Shown here piece after piece: positions 48,219 to 59,066 of a DNA stretch of 64,000 bases. A program made the translations under genes and the position numbers. The first letter of the stretch is position 1. Every line of letters starts with the position of its first letter. The notes below the pieces were generated by a model. It ran no database searches and was not told the origin of the DNA. It saw nothing but the letters and a program-made list of their open reading frames with translations. The DNA comes from Yamadazyma tenuis (taxonomy: Eukaryota > Ascomycota > Pichiomycetes > Serinales > Debaryomycetaceae): the NCBI RefSeq assembly GCF_029203305.1, contig NC_089464.1:744001-808000 (forward strand), in the 5' to 3' direction.

Positions 48219-49907
48219 TTAGGAAAGTCTTCTCATGAGCTTTTGGAAAACGGGATCTCTATTGGAGTCGTTGTTGATTTCCTGTTGGAGTTTTTGTCGT
48301 CTCTCTTGTTCTATTCTTATTTGGTCTTCTCTTGTGGGAGGTAACTTTTCATTAATCAAATCGGCTTTCCGGGCATCTTCAAATGTCGTGATTACCTCCT
48401 TCAACCCTTTACTACCATGCAAAAGAGATCCCTTGGGAAGTTGTCCACTGTTCAAGCTTTTTAACTTGGCAACATCTTCAGTCTCTTCTCTCAACAACTG
48501 ATACATTCTTGATACCCTGCCAATGGCAACCACCTTGTTACGTAAAGCTTGTTTTCTGCCTTCGTAAGTGTCAAGTTTGGCATCATTATCAGTAGATGGG
48601 ATGTTGGAAAATGAAAAGGTTCTTTTGTATGAAATTGGAGATGAAGGTTCTGATTCGGGGTTGAAGTTCAACTTTTCATCTTCCGTGTCTTCGCTTAATT
48701 CATCTTCCGTGCAGACGTTCAAAATAGATACCAACATATCGGTGACTTTTTCACCGACAAAAGGTAAAGACCAAGTGAAAACGTCCATGAATTGAGGTAA
48801 CCAGTAAGGATGAGGAGAGGAATTGAATTGTCTGATATTCATGACATTATTTTCATACTTCAAAACAGCAGCTTTATTATTGTAGCTGTCCAAGTAGTTG
48901 GGGGCACTAAACATAGTCAAAAGGGACGGAAATCCCATTGTTTTAGTTCTTTTGTACATTCTGTAACCAGCGTCTTGAGCCTCATGAGCCCTAATGATCG
49001 ACAACAACCCAGTTCTTTCCAAAAACAGACACGAAGCTCTGTAAGTAAATGAATAAGAACAGCCTCGCACCGCATTTCTGATAAAGCTGTGATCCAACTT
49101 GTCTTCATCATAATCTTCAAGGGGATCTGCCCACAATAAGTCACACATTAACCCTTTGGTTGGAGGTTCTCTAAACCTATCCAATCTGATCACATCATTC
49201 AACGTTTGTAAGTCGGGGGAAATACCTCCATGAACACAAAAGAATTGTTTGTTCATTATAGCCACTAATGGCAACGCGTTAAAAGACCTTAAGCTCTCTT
49301 CGTATAACCGTTCCGAATATTTATGCAAGCATTCATTCTTGAATGTAAAGTACTCCGTTAAATGCTTACACTCATGGTTACCTCTCAACATGAAAAAAGT
49401 GTCTGGATACGTCAACTTGATTGAGTATAAGTATAACAAGCATTCGATGGAAAATGACCCTCTATCGACATAGTCACCAAGGAATAAGTAGGATGTATTT
49501 GCAGGATCACCTCCCACTTCAAATAGCTTCATCAAGTCATAATACTGGCCATGGATATCCCCACACACGGTGACAGGAGCTGGGACTTCCAACATGTTTG
49601 GCTCACTTGATAATAATTCAGTAGCATCTCTTAAAATACGAATAGCTTGATCTTCTCTCAATCTTCCTTCATTAAAAAAATGGGTCTTCAAGAATGCACA
49701 GTTGGGTAAGCCGTTGGGTAGGAACACCTGATGATCGGATGGTTGGAAAGTGGCGGGAGGATTGATGGATGTAACCACTCTCTCCTTGGTGTTTATCTTG
49801 GTGCCATCATCAGTGACGTGCCAGCTCAAGTCTTGCTCATTACTTTTTTTGGTTTTGATGGCTTTGATAGCATTGTTGATCTGAACTTGTTTATGTTGTT
49901 CAGACAT
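48219..49907 (-). CDS. CNA1: Calcineurin catalytic subunit A
   Basis: 562 residues from the ATG at 49907 (MSEQHKQV); the longer frame begins at a TTG and is not used. Ca2+/calmodulin-dependent protein phosphatase acting in stress, cation and cell-wall signalling through Crz1. The metallophosphatase core has [38 protein letters not shown] and [15 protein letters not shown]. It is followed by the calcineurin B-binding helix (about 350-375). A calmodulin-binding helix ([20 protein letters not shown]) and an autoinhibitory segment ([18 protein letters not shown]) close the protein. All regulatory parts are therefore present. Confidence 0.96.
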   Translation of the reverse strand: MSEQHKQVQINNAIKAIKTKKSNEQDLSWHVTDDGTKINTKERVVTSINPPATFQPSDHQVFLPNGLPNCAFLKTHFFNEGRLREDQAIRILRDATELLSSEPNMLEVPAPVTVCGDIHGQYYDLMKLFEVGGDPANTSYLFLGDYVDRGSFSIECLLYLYSIKLTYPDTFFMLRGNHECKHLTEYFTFKNECLHKYSERLYEESLRSFNALPLVAIMNKQFFCVHGGISPDLQTLNDVIRLDRFREPPTKGLMCDLLWADPLEDYDEDKLDHSFIRNAVRGCSYSFTYRASCLFLERTGLLSIIRAHEAQDAGYRMYKRTKTMGFPSLLTMFSAPNYLDSYNNKAAVLKYENNVMNIRQFNSSPHPYWLPQFMDVFTWSLPFVGEKVTDMLVSILNVCTEDELSEDTEDEKLNFNPESEPSSPISYKRTFSFSNIPSTDNDAKLDTYEGRKQALRNKVVAIGRVSRMYQLLREETEDVAKLKSLNSGQLPKGSLLHGSKGLKEVITTFEDARKADLINEKLPPTREDQIRIEQERRQKLQQEINNDSNRDPVFQKLMRRLS

Positions 49908-50190
49908 GGTTCGATCCGGTTTATTGAGTGACAAACTAAGGTGTCACTTGATTTGGCGTGGGGGTTTCTTTCGAAATTTTTGGACCAAGGCTTTGTACAG
50001 TGAGAAACAGCAAAATTATTTTTCCGGACCAAGTCTGCTGCACTGAATCCAGACCTCCAGGCTCTGCCCCATTCTTGACCCAATCATTTAAACTCTACAT
50101 GTAATAAACTTAAATTTATAAATTAAGCCTAACTAAAGTGATGAAAACAAACAAACAAATCTACTCTAAATACCACCGAGTGGTCCATTG

Positions 50191-51477
50191 CTACAACTCG
50201 GTGTTAATGTAGATGACCTCACTATCATAAATGAACCCATTAAAAGAGGTAGCTGCTGCCGATGTGTAGGCACCAACTTCAGTAAAGTAGAGCCAGTCAC
50301 CAACATGAATTGATCTGGGGAAACGCGCCATTGGGCTAACGCAGTCCAATCCATCACATGTGGGTCCCCACACTGAATAATGATAGTGCTCGCCTTTTGC
50401 GTCGGCATTATCATCTCCGCCAAATTCCACTAAGCGAGGAATTGGGTGTTGGTGGTCAAACAAAATACAGTTCAAGTTACCGTAAACTCCATCATTGATG
50501 TATAACATCGCGTCAATATTATCTTCATTACAACCCAAATCCCTTTTGGATGTCACATAGGTGGCCAAAGTAAATGCACTGGCCACCATAAACCGTCCAG
50601 GTTCTGCAATAAACCTAATGTTATGTTTTTGAGTGAACCCTGGAGGGAAGAACTTATCCAACCCATACCTAGTCATGGCCGAAATGTCTTCAAATGTCTC
50701 GCGTTCAAACCCTCCACCAATGTCCAAAGTGTCCACATTAAACCCTAATTCAATGGCCTTGTCAAAGAACATTCTTGAGTCTCTAATGGCAACAAACATC
50801 GGGTCGACGTCTTTGGCACCCGATCCAATATGGAACGCAACACCTCTAACATTCAATTCCAAGTCATTTGCCAAGGGCAAAAGTTCATTAAGAGCGGTTT
50901 CAACAGTACAACCAAACTTGGTAGACAATTGGCATTGAGCCAGAGAATCGTCAGTTGCAAGTCTGATCAAAATTCCACACCGGGGGTGGTATTTCTTCAA
51001 CTTGTACAACTCATAGGAATTGTCAACAGTGGTCATGTTGACCCCCTGTTGGCAAGCATATCTAATATGCGAAGCGTTCTTACAGGGATTCGCATAGACG
51101 ATTCGATCAGGAGAAACACCCAAACCCAAGACAAATTCAATTTCATTCTTTGAAGCACAATCAAAGTTGAGACCCTGAGATGCCAAGTACCTGACCGTTT
51201 CAATGTCGTTGTTACACTTGACAGCATAATGAGCATGAACCTGAGGCAACTCGGAGTTCCATAATTCAACCGATTTTTTCAATTCCTTGAAATCGGCCAC
51301 GAAGAATGAGTCTTCATCACCAACATCACAGGAAGTTTCGTCGAGTTGCATGATCTTTGAGATCAATGCATTTTCCACTGAGCGGTCCTTTTTGGACGCC
51401 GCAGCTGAACACCTAATGCGATTATCATTAGTGTCTAATTCTGAATACGATTCGGTTGCTAATTCAACAGGTGCCAT
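50191..51477 (-). CDS. SPE1: Ornithine decarboxylase
   Basis: 428 residues. A PLP enzyme and the first step of polyamine synthesis (ornithine to putrescine). The Schiff-base Lys87 is in HAHYAVKCNND. FDCASKNEIE, HIGSGAKD (PLP phosphate loop near 217-222), DIGGGF, AEPGRF and the active-site Cys374 in WGPTCDGLD are all intact. Yeast ODC is degraded by antizyme-driven proteasomal uptake; the polar N-terminal extension (about 45 residues) where yeast carries its degron is present. Confidence 0.96.
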   Translation of the reverse strand: MAPVELATESYSELDTNDNRIRCSAAASKKDRSVENALISKIMQLDETSCDVGDEDSFFVADFKELKKSVELWNSELPQVHAHYAVKCNNDIETVRYLASQGLNFDCASKNEIEFVLGLGVSPDRIVYANPCKNASHIRYACQQGVNMTTVDNSYELYKLKKYHPRCGILIRLATDDSLAQCQLSTKFGCTVETALNELLPLANDLELNVRGVAFHIGSGAKDVDPMFVAIRDSRMFFDKAIELGFNVDTLDIGGGFERETFEDISAMTRYGLDKFFPPGFTQKHNIRFIAEPGRFMVASAFTLATYVTSKRDLGCNEDNIDAMLYINDGVYGNLNCILFDHQHPIPRLVEFGGDDNADAKGEHYHYSVWGPTCDGLDCVSPMARFPRSIHVGDWLYFTEVGAYTSAAATSFNGFIYDSEVIYINTEL

Positions 51478-51994
51478 ACCAAGAGTTTTTCTTCGCTAAG
51501 GGACTGGGTTTCTTTTCTTTTTTTTTTCAATGACACGTATACAAGCTCTCGCAATGGTTGGGAGCTAAATATGTAGGAGACTTCAAGCGGCAGCTCTCGT
51601 TTGTTCTGGGGTGTTCTGTAAAGAAAAAAGGTTAAAGCAAAAATCTCCAGCGATGAGGTCGCGCAAATCTGTGAGAGGTGGTCGTGAGAAGTCGCAGTCG
51701 CAATCGATTCAATAATTTTGTCTCACTCCCCAAACTTCACATGCCCCGTGCCTCGCACTCAATCAGGTGAGATTTTTTTAGACCACTCGCATAGCTATAC
51801 CTGCACAGTATCCAGAAATGTTTCGTACTTCAGAAGATCAGGTGACAAGGGACTGCGCATTTGACCATCAGGTGATGTACACTGTACATCTGAGGCCAAA
51901 CTCCAGGGTGGAATTTAGTGACCTCGGACCTGAGAGATTTGTATAAAATCTCCACAAAACCTTGTTGGAGTCTGCATATTCTTTGAAAGTTTGA
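51478..51994. other. Shared SPE1 / ABC-transporter promoter region
   Basis: 517 bp between divergent starts. A long T/C tract lies near 51508-51530 just upstream of SPE1. I saw no TCCGYGGA (Pdr1/3 site) and no clear CGGA-repeat drug-response element, so regulation of the transporter cannot be read from here. Confidence 0.45.
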
Positions 51995-54900
51995 ATGGAA
52001 TCTATTCATAGTCAAAAAGATTTAACCCCGATCTACGAAGGGTTTACCACCGGCGTCGAGGCCGAAATCCAGCAGTTGGCGAGGCAAGTCAGCAAGCACA
52101 GTAGCATTGCCACCGATAATTCCGGGGATCTTGGTCTCACAAGAACCTTGACCTCGCTACTGGAAGTACCTGGAGTAAACCCATTTGTTGATGATATAGA
52201 CCCTCGTCTAGACCCCAATTCCAACTCTTTCGACTCCAAGTTCTGGGTCAAAAATCTCCGGAAATTGACCGAAAGCGATCTGGAATATTACAAGCCATCG
52301 CAGGTGGGAGTGGCATTCAAGGATTTGAGATGCTTTGGGGTAGCAATGGATGCTGACTACCAGAGTAACTTTTTGAACGGAGTGTACAAGTCCATCACAC
52401 AAACTATACAAAAAAACACTAGGAACCATCAGCAAGGGCTGTATGATATTTTGAAGCCCATGGACGGGTTGATTCGCCCAGGCGAATTGACGGTGGTGTT
52501 GGGGCGCCCTGGTGCCGGGTGTTCCACCTTCTTGAAAACAGTGGCAGTGCAAACTTACGGGTTCAACGTGGCACCCGAGTCCCAAATCAGCTATGACGGG
52601 ATTCTGGCCAGCGATATGAATAAGCACTATGCTGGAGAGATTGTGTACTGTGCTGAAACTGAAAACCATTTCGCACACTTGACGGTGGGAGACACTTTGA
52701 AATTTGCAGCCATTATGAGGACTCCGCGGAACCGACCCTTGGGAGTTTCCAGAGATCAGTACGCCCAGCACATGGCAGACGTGGTGTTGGCAACCTATGG
52801 GTTGCTTCACACCAAAAACTCACGGGTGGGAAACGACTTTATCCGGGGAATTTCTGGAGGTGAACGAAAGCGTGTTTCTATCGCCGAGGCAGCTTTATCC
52901 CAGAGTAAAGTCCAGTGCTGGGACAACTCTACCAGAGGCTTAGACTCGGCCACCGCATTAGAGTTTGTCAGAGCATTACAGACATCGGCACGGGTACAAA
53001 AAGTGACTCCATTGATAGCCATTTACCAGTGTTCACAGGATGCGTACGACTGTTTCGACAAGGTGCTCTTATTGTACGAAGGTTATGAGATCTATTTTGG
53101 CAGCGCTCGTGCCGCCAAACAATATTTCCTAGACATGGGATTCGAATGCCCACCCCGGCAGACCACCGCCGACTACTTAACCTCCCTAACCAACCCACAT
53201 GAGAGAGTGACAAAGGCTGGTTTCGAAGGGAAAGTACCGGTGACTCCAGAGGACTTTTACCAATACTGGCGCCGGTCTTCTACTAGAGCTCAATTACTTA
53301 CCGAAATTGACGCGTACCTCGAAGAAACAAGTGGTCATAGAGCTGACTTTGATACCATGCATCGGGCCAGGCAGTCGAAGGCCTCAAGACCGGGGTCTCC
53401 ATATACTGTATCCTTTGGAATGCAGGTGAAGTACATCACGCAAAGAAACTACTTACGGTTTTTAGGAGACCCTTCAATCACCTTATTCATGATTATCTCC
53501 CATATCATTATGTCATTGGTAGTGTCATCAGTGTTCTACAATTTACCATTTGACACTTCCTCGTTTTACTACAGAACCGCAGTACTTTTTTTTGCAACCT
53601 TGTTTAATGCGTTTTCTTCCATGTTAGAAATATTCAGTTTGTACGAGGCGAGGCCAGTGGTAGAGAAACATAAGACATATGCATTATATCATCCTGCAGC
53701 CGATGCGTTGGCATCGATTTTCTTTGAACTCCCTGAGAAATTGCTAAGTGGTATATCCTTCAACTTGATCATATATTTCATGTGTAATTTGAAGAGAGAG
53801 CCAGGAGCTTTCTTCTTTTTCCTTTTGACAGGTTTTGGGGCAACTTTAACCATGTCCCATGTTTTCAGAACCTTGGGTGCATCCACAAAGACTTTGTACC
53901 AGGCCATGAATCCTGCAGGGCTCATCTTATTGATTCTTGTGATCTATTCTGGATTCGTCATTCCTTATCCTAATATGCTTGGATGGTCCAGGTGGATTAA
54001 GTACTTGAACCCCATATCCTATACATTCGAAGCCATGATTGCAAATGAGTTCCACGGAAGAGAATTTCCTTGTGTGTCGTTTATCCCAAGTGGTTCTGGT
54101 TATCCCCTGAATGGTACTTCTATTGCTTGTAGTGTGGTAGGATCTGAACTCGGAAGCTCTTTTGTCAATGGGGATGTTTATATTGACACTGCTTTTACGT
54201 ATAGGTGGGGGCATGCCTGGAGGAATTTTGGTATCAATGTTGGTTTTATGCTTTTTTTCCTATTCACGTATATTATTCTATGTGAGTTCAACAAGGGTGC
54301 TAGGCAAAAGGGAGAGATTTTATTGTTTCAAAGAAGCAAATTAGCCAGATTGAAGAAAGTGGTTGTGGATGAGGAGTCTGGATCCACAGAAAAGGTCCAC
54401 GATAATGATGTTTCCAATAGCGACGATTCTTCGGAAGAAAAGCATATTGAAAAACACGAAAACATTTTCCATTGGAGACAGTTGAACTATGAAATCACCA
54501 TCAAGAAAGATACTAGAACTATATTAACTGATATTGATGGTTGGGTTAAACCTGGCCAAGTCACTGCTTTGATGGGAGCTTCAGGTGCTGGTAAGACAAC
54601 TTTGTTAAATGCTTTGAGTGAAAGATTAACTATCGGTAAAATCACCAACGGAAAGAGAATGGTCAACGGACATATGTTAGATTCTTCATTCCAGAGATCA
54701 ATTGGTTATGTGCAGCAACAAGATTTACATTTGGAAACTGCCACAGTCAGAGAATCATTAACTTTTTCAGCCTATTTGAGACAGCCTGAAAGTGTTTCAA
54801 AGGAAGAAAAAGACCGTTATGTTGACTATACTATCAAGTTGTTGGAGATGGAGAAGTATGCTGATGCAGTGGTAGGTGTAACCGGTGAAGGCTTGAATGT

Positions 54901-56398
54901 TGAGCAAAGAAAAAGATTGACTATTGGTGTGGAATTGGTTGCTAAGCCAAAGCTTTTGGTGTTTTTGGATGAGCCTACGTCTGGTTTGGATTCCCAAACC
55001 GCTTGGTCTATTTGTAAATTGATCAGAAAATTGGCTGACGAAGGCCAAGCTATCTTATGTACCATTCATCAACCTTCAGCCATTCTATTGAAGGAGTTTG
55101 ACAGGTTATTATTTTTGCAGGCGGGTGGACAAACGGTGTATTTCGGTGATTTAGGTGATGAGTGTAACACTTTAATCAATTACTTTGAAAAATATGGAGC
55201 CTCAAAATGTCCCCCTAATGCCAATCCTGCTGAATGGATGTTGGAAGTGGTGGGAGCTGCTCCTGGATCTCATGCTAATCAAGACTACTATCAAGTTTGG
55301 AAAAATTCCACTGAATACCAAGATGTTCAAAAGGAGTTAGACTACATGGAACAAGAGTTATCCCAATTGCCCAAAGATGAATCAAAAGAGAGTTTTAAAT
55401 CTTATGCTTTACCCATCTACAAACAATACTGGATTGTCACGAAGAGAGTTCTCCAGCAGTATTGGAGAACAAACTCTTACTTATATTCCAAGTTCACTAT
55501 GGTCATTGCCACTTCTCTTCTTAACGGATTTTCTTTCTTCAAAGCTAATAACACTTTGCAAGGTTTACAGAACCAGATGTTTTCAGTCTTTATGATGTTG
55601 ACGCTTTTTCAAAACTTGGTTCTTCAGTATCTTCCAATATTTGTTAAGCAAAGGGATTTATATGAAGTTAGAGAAAGACCTTCCAAGACATTCAGTTGGT
55701 TCACCTTTATTCTTTCCCAAATTACTGCTGAAGTTCCTTGGGCTATAGCAGCTGGAACAGTTGAATTTTTCTGCTGGTATTATCCTGTTGGGTTCTACTC
55801 CAATGCGATCCCAACAAAGGCTGTGAATGCAAGAAGTGGCTTCATGTGGTGGCTTGTGGTATTATTTTTCGTGTATTCTTCTAGTATGGCCCAAGCGGTG
55901 ATTTCGTTTATGGAAACTGCTGATAATGCTGGTAACTTGGGTATGGTGTTATTTTCCTTCTGTCTTCTTTTCTGTGGTGTATTATCCACTTCGGCTCATA
56001 TGCCTGGGTTCTGGATATTCATGTACAGAGTCAATCCTTTCACCTACTTTGTTAGTGCAGCTTTGTCTACTGCATTAGCCAAGTCGACTGTTGCTTGCTC
56101 TGATGCAGAATTGACAAGGTTCCTTCCACCAACAAATTACACTTGCGAACAATATATGGAAGGATATATGGCCGTTGCTAAAGGTTACTTGGTGAATCCT
56201 GTGTCTACAGGAGAATGTCAGTATTGTAAGATGAGTTCTACAGACGCTTATTTGGAGCAAATAAGTGCAAATTTTGACACCAGATTTAGAGACATGGGTA
56301 TTTTCATTGCCTTCATTTTCATTAACTATATCATTACCATTTGCTTGTATTGGCTCGCCCGGGTGCCAAAGAGATCCAAGCACAGAAAGACTTCGTAA
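51995..56398 (+). CDS. Full-length PDR/CDR-type ABC multidrug transporter
   Basis: 1467 residues in the fungal reverse order NBD1-TMD1-NBD2-TMD2. NBD1: the PDR-specific Walker A GRPGAGCST with Cys176 in place of Lys, signature VSGGERKRVSIAE, Walker B WDNSTRGLDSATA. TMD1 has six helices (about 500-760). NBD2: canonical GASGAGKTT (861-869, Lys867), degenerate signature NVEQRKRLTIG, Walker B LLVFLDEPTSGLDSQ. TMD2 has six helices with a large last loop containing Cys residues. This asymmetry is typical of Pdr5/Cdr1 pumps that export azoles, lipids and other drugs from the plasma membrane. Which CDR/PDR member it is cannot be decided. Base composition falls sharply between the two halves; see findings. 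Confidence 0.95.
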   Translation: MESIHSQKDLTPIYEGFTTGVEAEIQQLARQVSKHSSIATDNSGDLGLTRTLTSLLEVPGVNPFVDDIDPRLDPNSNSFDSKFWVKNLRKLTESDLEYYKPSQVGVAFKDLRCFGVAMDADYQSNFLNGVYKSITQTIQKNTRNHQQGLYDILKPMDGLIRPGELTVVLGRPGAGCSTFLKTVAVQTYGFNVAPESQISYDGILASDMNKHYAGEIVYCAETENHFAHLTVGDTLKFAAIMRTPRNRPLGVSRDQYAQHMADVVLATYGLLHTKNSRVGNDFIRGISGGERKRVSIAEAALSQSKVQCWDNSTRGLDSATALEFVRALQTSARVQKVTPLIAIYQCSQDAYDCFDKVLLLYEGYEIYFGSARAAKQYFLDMGFECPPRQTTADYLTSLTNPHERVTKAGFEGKVPVTPEDFYQYWRRSSTRAQLLTEIDAYLEETSGHRADFDTMHRARQSKASRPGSPYTVSFGMQVKYITQRNYLRFLGDPSITLFMIISHIIMSLVVSSVFYNLPFDTSSFYYRTAVLFFATLFNAFSSMLEIFSLYEARPVVEKHKTYALYHPAADALASIFFELPEKLLSGISFNLIIYFMCNLKREPGAFFFFLLTGFGATLTMSHVFRTLGASTKTLYQAMNPAGLILLILVIYSGFVIPYPNMLGWSRWIKYLNPISYTFEAMIANEFHGREFPCVSFIPSGSGYPLNGTSIACSVVGSELGSSFVNGDVYIDTAFTYRWGHAWRNFGINVGFMLFFLFTYIILCEFNKGARQKGEILLFQRSKLARLKKVVVDEESGSTEKVHDNDVSNSDDSSEEKHIEKHENIFHWRQLNYEITIKKDTRTILTDIDGWVKPGQVTALMGASGAGKTTLLNALSERLTIGKITNGKRMVNGHMLDSSFQRSIGYVQQQDLHLETATVRESLTFSAYLRQPESVSKEEKDRYVDYTIKLLEMEKYADAVVGVTGEGLNVEQRKRLTIGVELVAKPKLLVFLDEPTSGLDSQTAWSICKLIRKLADEGQAILCTIHQPSAILLKEFDRLLFLQAGGQTVYFGDLGDECNTLINYFEKYGASKCPPNANPAEWMLEVVGAAPGSHANQDYYQVWKNSTEYQDVQKELDYMEQELSQLPKDESKESFKSYALPIYKQYWIVTKRVLQQYWRTNSYLYSKFTMVIATSLLNGFSFFKANNTLQGLQNQMFSVFMMLTLFQNLVLQYLPIFVKQRDLYEVRERPSKTFSWFTFILSQITAEVPWAIAAGTVEFFCWYYPVGFYSNAIPTKAVNARSGFMWWLVVLFFVYSSSMAQAVISFMETADNAGNLGMVLFSFCLLFCGVLSTSAHMPGFWIFMYRVNPFTYFVSAALSTALAKSTVACSDAELTRFLPPTNYTCEQYMEGYMAVAKGYLVNPVSTGECQYCKMSSTDAYLEQISANFDTRFRDMGIFIAFIFINYIITICLYWLARVPKRSKHRKTS

Positions 56399-56532
56399 GA
56401 CTTCTTTCTTCAAATAGACATCCATTTTCAGTATATCATTAAAAGGGATAATATGACCTAAGAAGCAGTAAACGTTTATGAGCACTAAATAATGACTTAT
56501 AATTCACGTAGATAGTAGTGGTAGAAGTTTAA

Positions 56533-58878
56533 TCAAAGGTCTATCAAAGGCTCTTCAACTCTCTTGGACGTTTCCTCTGAGCTTGGGTAAGTAAAAGATG
56601 TTGGTGGTGGACTCGAAAAAGAATCAGGAAGCTGAGGCAACTTTGATATATTGGACGCAGATGGGTGTTGTGGATACTCGGCCTTAACATCCTCTATCGG
56701 AGGAAACCTTGATCTGGTAGACTCAATAGAGCTACCCGTGTCATATTGATTTTGTTCAGGGTATGTGGAAGTTGGAGGATAGTCTGGCTCGCTTCTTAAC
56801 TTTCCTGTGTTCTCAATTGGAGGATATGCCGAGATATTGGTAAACTCCTGAGAGTAACTTGGTGTTTCGATTGGTGCATTATATGATTGGGTAGTGGATT
56901 CTGGTTCATCATAGTTAGGTTCGCTTTCCTCGAACTGTTCGTGTTGAGAAGGATAAGGTTGAGCAGTTGGAGTTTGAGGACTGAATGATGTGGAGTATTG
57001 ACCAGTGTTTTGCCCCAAGGGGTCGGTAGCCTGCTGTTGAATATACTGACCCTTAGCTTGAGGTTGACTGTACTGACCAGTAGTTTGTGGTTGATTGTAT
57101 TGACCAGTAGTTTGTGGTTGATTGTATTGACCAGTAGTTTGTGGTTGACTATACTGACCAGTTGCCTGGGGTTGGTTATATTGGCCCGTCGACTGTGGCT
57201 GACTGTATTGGTTGTTCAGATCCTGGCCCGGATAACCTGTATACCTTTGTTGTTCTCCATAGCCGTTACTGTAACCATGCTGAGATTGGGTTTGATAGCT
57301 CGTTCCATTTTGGTCCTTATAATTTTCATCATATTGCTGATTAGGATAAGGGTTGTAAAGGGTCTGGTTTCCATACGCTTGTGACAATTTATTCTCCAAG
57401 AATTGATCATAAAGCTTAGTAATAGTGGATATCTTGTTGTTCAAAGCCACGAATGTCTCATACCTTTCAATAGAGCTTCTTAAAGTTCTATTCAATTTAG
57501 GCTTGATTTGAATCACTTTAGAATGTAAATCATTCAAATCCTTATCATGAAGAACGTTCGATTGTCTAGACTTATCGGTCTTTATCTGGTTGATCAATGT
57601 GACATACAAGCTAATGGAGTCTTCTTCATTTTGAGTTAATCCCTCAGAATGCAATTGGTTGTGTTTCTCCATATGCTGAGCAGGCGTGAGAGGTCCGCTG
57701 CTTTGCTGTGGTGGTGAAGAATATTGATACTGAGAAGGAGAAGTAGCTTGATATGGATCAGACTGTGGTGTTGAGTACTTGTCAAATGGAAAAATATTGT
57801 TGTAGAACTCTGATTTTGGTTCTTCCAAAATAGGCTGAGGTGCTCGAGTATTCAGTTGTTGCTTATACAGTTGTTCTTGTGCTTGGAATTCTTTAAGACT
57901 TGCAGCAATTGCGGCCTTCATTTCCTCATCCTCTTCATCATCACCTTTAGGAGGTGGGTTTGAGGGAGGGTGTGAAGAAGGCTGAGCAACTTCAATACCT
58001 CCGGACTCCTTCAAACTCATTTCGATGGCTCTCTTCAAATCCTCGTCCTCTCCTTCGTGGTTCACATTGTTTTGCAGTGCTGATCTGCTATGCTTGTTAT
58101 TCGACAACGATAAATTGTTATTTTCCTTCAACTTGTACTTCAATTTAAAATGACAATTATCACACACTCTCACTGGCTCAGTTATTCCTAAGGATGGTAG
58201 AGGGATTGAATGAGAAGAATGCTCTTGACAAAACACCCCTCCACATGACCGACAGTGGTGCTTTCGGTTCATCATGGAAAAGGGCTTATAACAGATCATG
58301 CATTCATCATTGTCAACCCAATCGGCTGGGGTCTCCGAATCAATAAATACCCCGTTTAAATATTCCGAAGTGTCAGTCTCAGGGAATTCATAGCCTCTTC
58401 TCACTAGGTCATTATAACAGGTTTCGACGTAGTTCAATTGGAGTTGGTTTTTGAAGAATAGCTTCCAATTCTTGATCAACCCCAATATCAAATTCCCAAC
58501 ATCAAGTTTAGCCTGATTACCAATGACCTTACCATCATGGATATTATAATTGACTTTGAATATAAAATCCACCAAGTAATCCATGAATTCCTTTGAGCTA
58601 AGTTCTACCAAAAAGTGGTATCCTCCATTCTTGACACAAACATCAACTAGCTTCAAAGAAGAAGTCAATAAATTGGGGTTCTGATAGGTATTAGTCAATC
58701 GCTTCTTTAAACATCTCATACACTGTTTAGGCAGGATTTTTTTGCTTCTGATGATATCGGTGATTTCAAACGCAACGGCAACATCAAACTCTCCATTAGG
58801 AATTGATTCCAGAGTCGCCTCCTCGATCTTACTATCCAATTCTTGGGTGCTGGGGGTTCCGTTTCCAAACCAAGACAT
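56533..58878 (-). CDS. VPS27: ESCRT-0 subunit Vps27
   Basis: 781 residues. It selects ubiquitinated cargo on endosomes and starts ESCRT assembly. In order: VHS domain (about 1-150), FYVE zinc finger (186-250) with RKHHCR at 205-210 for PI3P, two ubiquitin-interacting motifs (EDLKRAIEMSLKES near 280; DEEMKAAIAASLKE near 318), and a P/Q-rich region including TSPSQYQYSSPPQQSS. A coiled segment binding Hse1 (about 410-490), a Gln/Tyr-rich tail with 9-residue tandem repeats, and a C-terminal clathrin box (LIDL at the last four residues) complete it. It is convergent with the ABC transporter. Confidence 0.95.
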   Translation of the reverse strand: MSWFGNGTPSTQELDSKIEEATLESIPNGEFDVAVAFEITDIIRSKKILPKQCMRCLKKRLTNTYQNPNLLTSSLKLVDVCVKNGGYHFLVELSSKEFMDYLVDFIFKVNYNIHDGKVIGNQAKLDVGNLILGLIKNWKLFFKNQLQLNYVETCYNDLVRRGYEFPETDTSEYLNGVFIDSETPADWVDNDECMICYKPFSMMNRKHHCRSCGGVFCQEHSSHSIPLPSLGITEPVRVCDNCHFKLKYKLKENNNLSLSNNKHSRSALQNNVNHEGEDEDLKRAIEMSLKESGGIEVAQPSSHPPSNPPPKGDDEEDEEMKAAIAASLKEFQAQEQLYKQQLNTRAPQPILEEPKSEFYNNIFPFDKYSTPQSDPYQATSPSQYQYSSPPQQSSGPLTPAQHMEKHNQLHSEGLTQNEEDSISLYVTLINQIKTDKSRQSNVLHDKDLNDLHSKVIQIKPKLNRTLRSSIERYETFVALNNKISTITKLYDQFLENKLSQAYGNQTLYNPYPNQQYDENYKDQNGTSYQTQSQHGYSNGYGEQQRYTGYPGQDLNNQYSQPQSTGQYNQPQATGQYSQPQTTGQYNQPQTTGQYNQPQTTGQYSQPQAKGQYIQQQATDPLGQNTGQYSTSFSPQTPTAQPYPSQHEQFEESEPNYDEPESTTQSYNAPIETPSYSQEFTNISAYPPIENTGKLRSEPDYPPTSTYPEQNQYDTGSSIESTRSRFPPIEDVKAEYPQHPSASNISKLPQLPDSFSSPPPTSFTYPSSEETSKRVEEPLIDL
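57034..57210 (-). repeat. 27-bp tandem repeats in VPS27 (about six copies)
   Basis: Six or so 27-bp units encode T-T-G-Q-Y-N/S-Q-P-Q. The central copies are nearly identical at the DNA level and the outer ones decay, suggesting recent unit expansion. The frame is kept. Confidence 0.85.
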
Positions 58879-59066
58879 GGTTTCTATATCTTTTTTCGCC
58901 CTTTAGATTTTGGTGTGATAGGGTGTGCGCGCATGCACACCTTTTGATATGCTCGTGTTAAACGCAAATTGAACCACAACTATGTCTACACAAAGTCGAA
59001 GCATGAATGATATACATTATCTTTAGGGATACAAGACCTGATTTCTTTGTCATAACTAGAATGGTT

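Noticed and set aside
56998..57384. A 128-codon plus-strand frame with Leu/Thr repeats opposite VPS27
   Set aside because: Antisense mirror of the 27-bp repeats, whose multiple-of-three length keeps all frames open.
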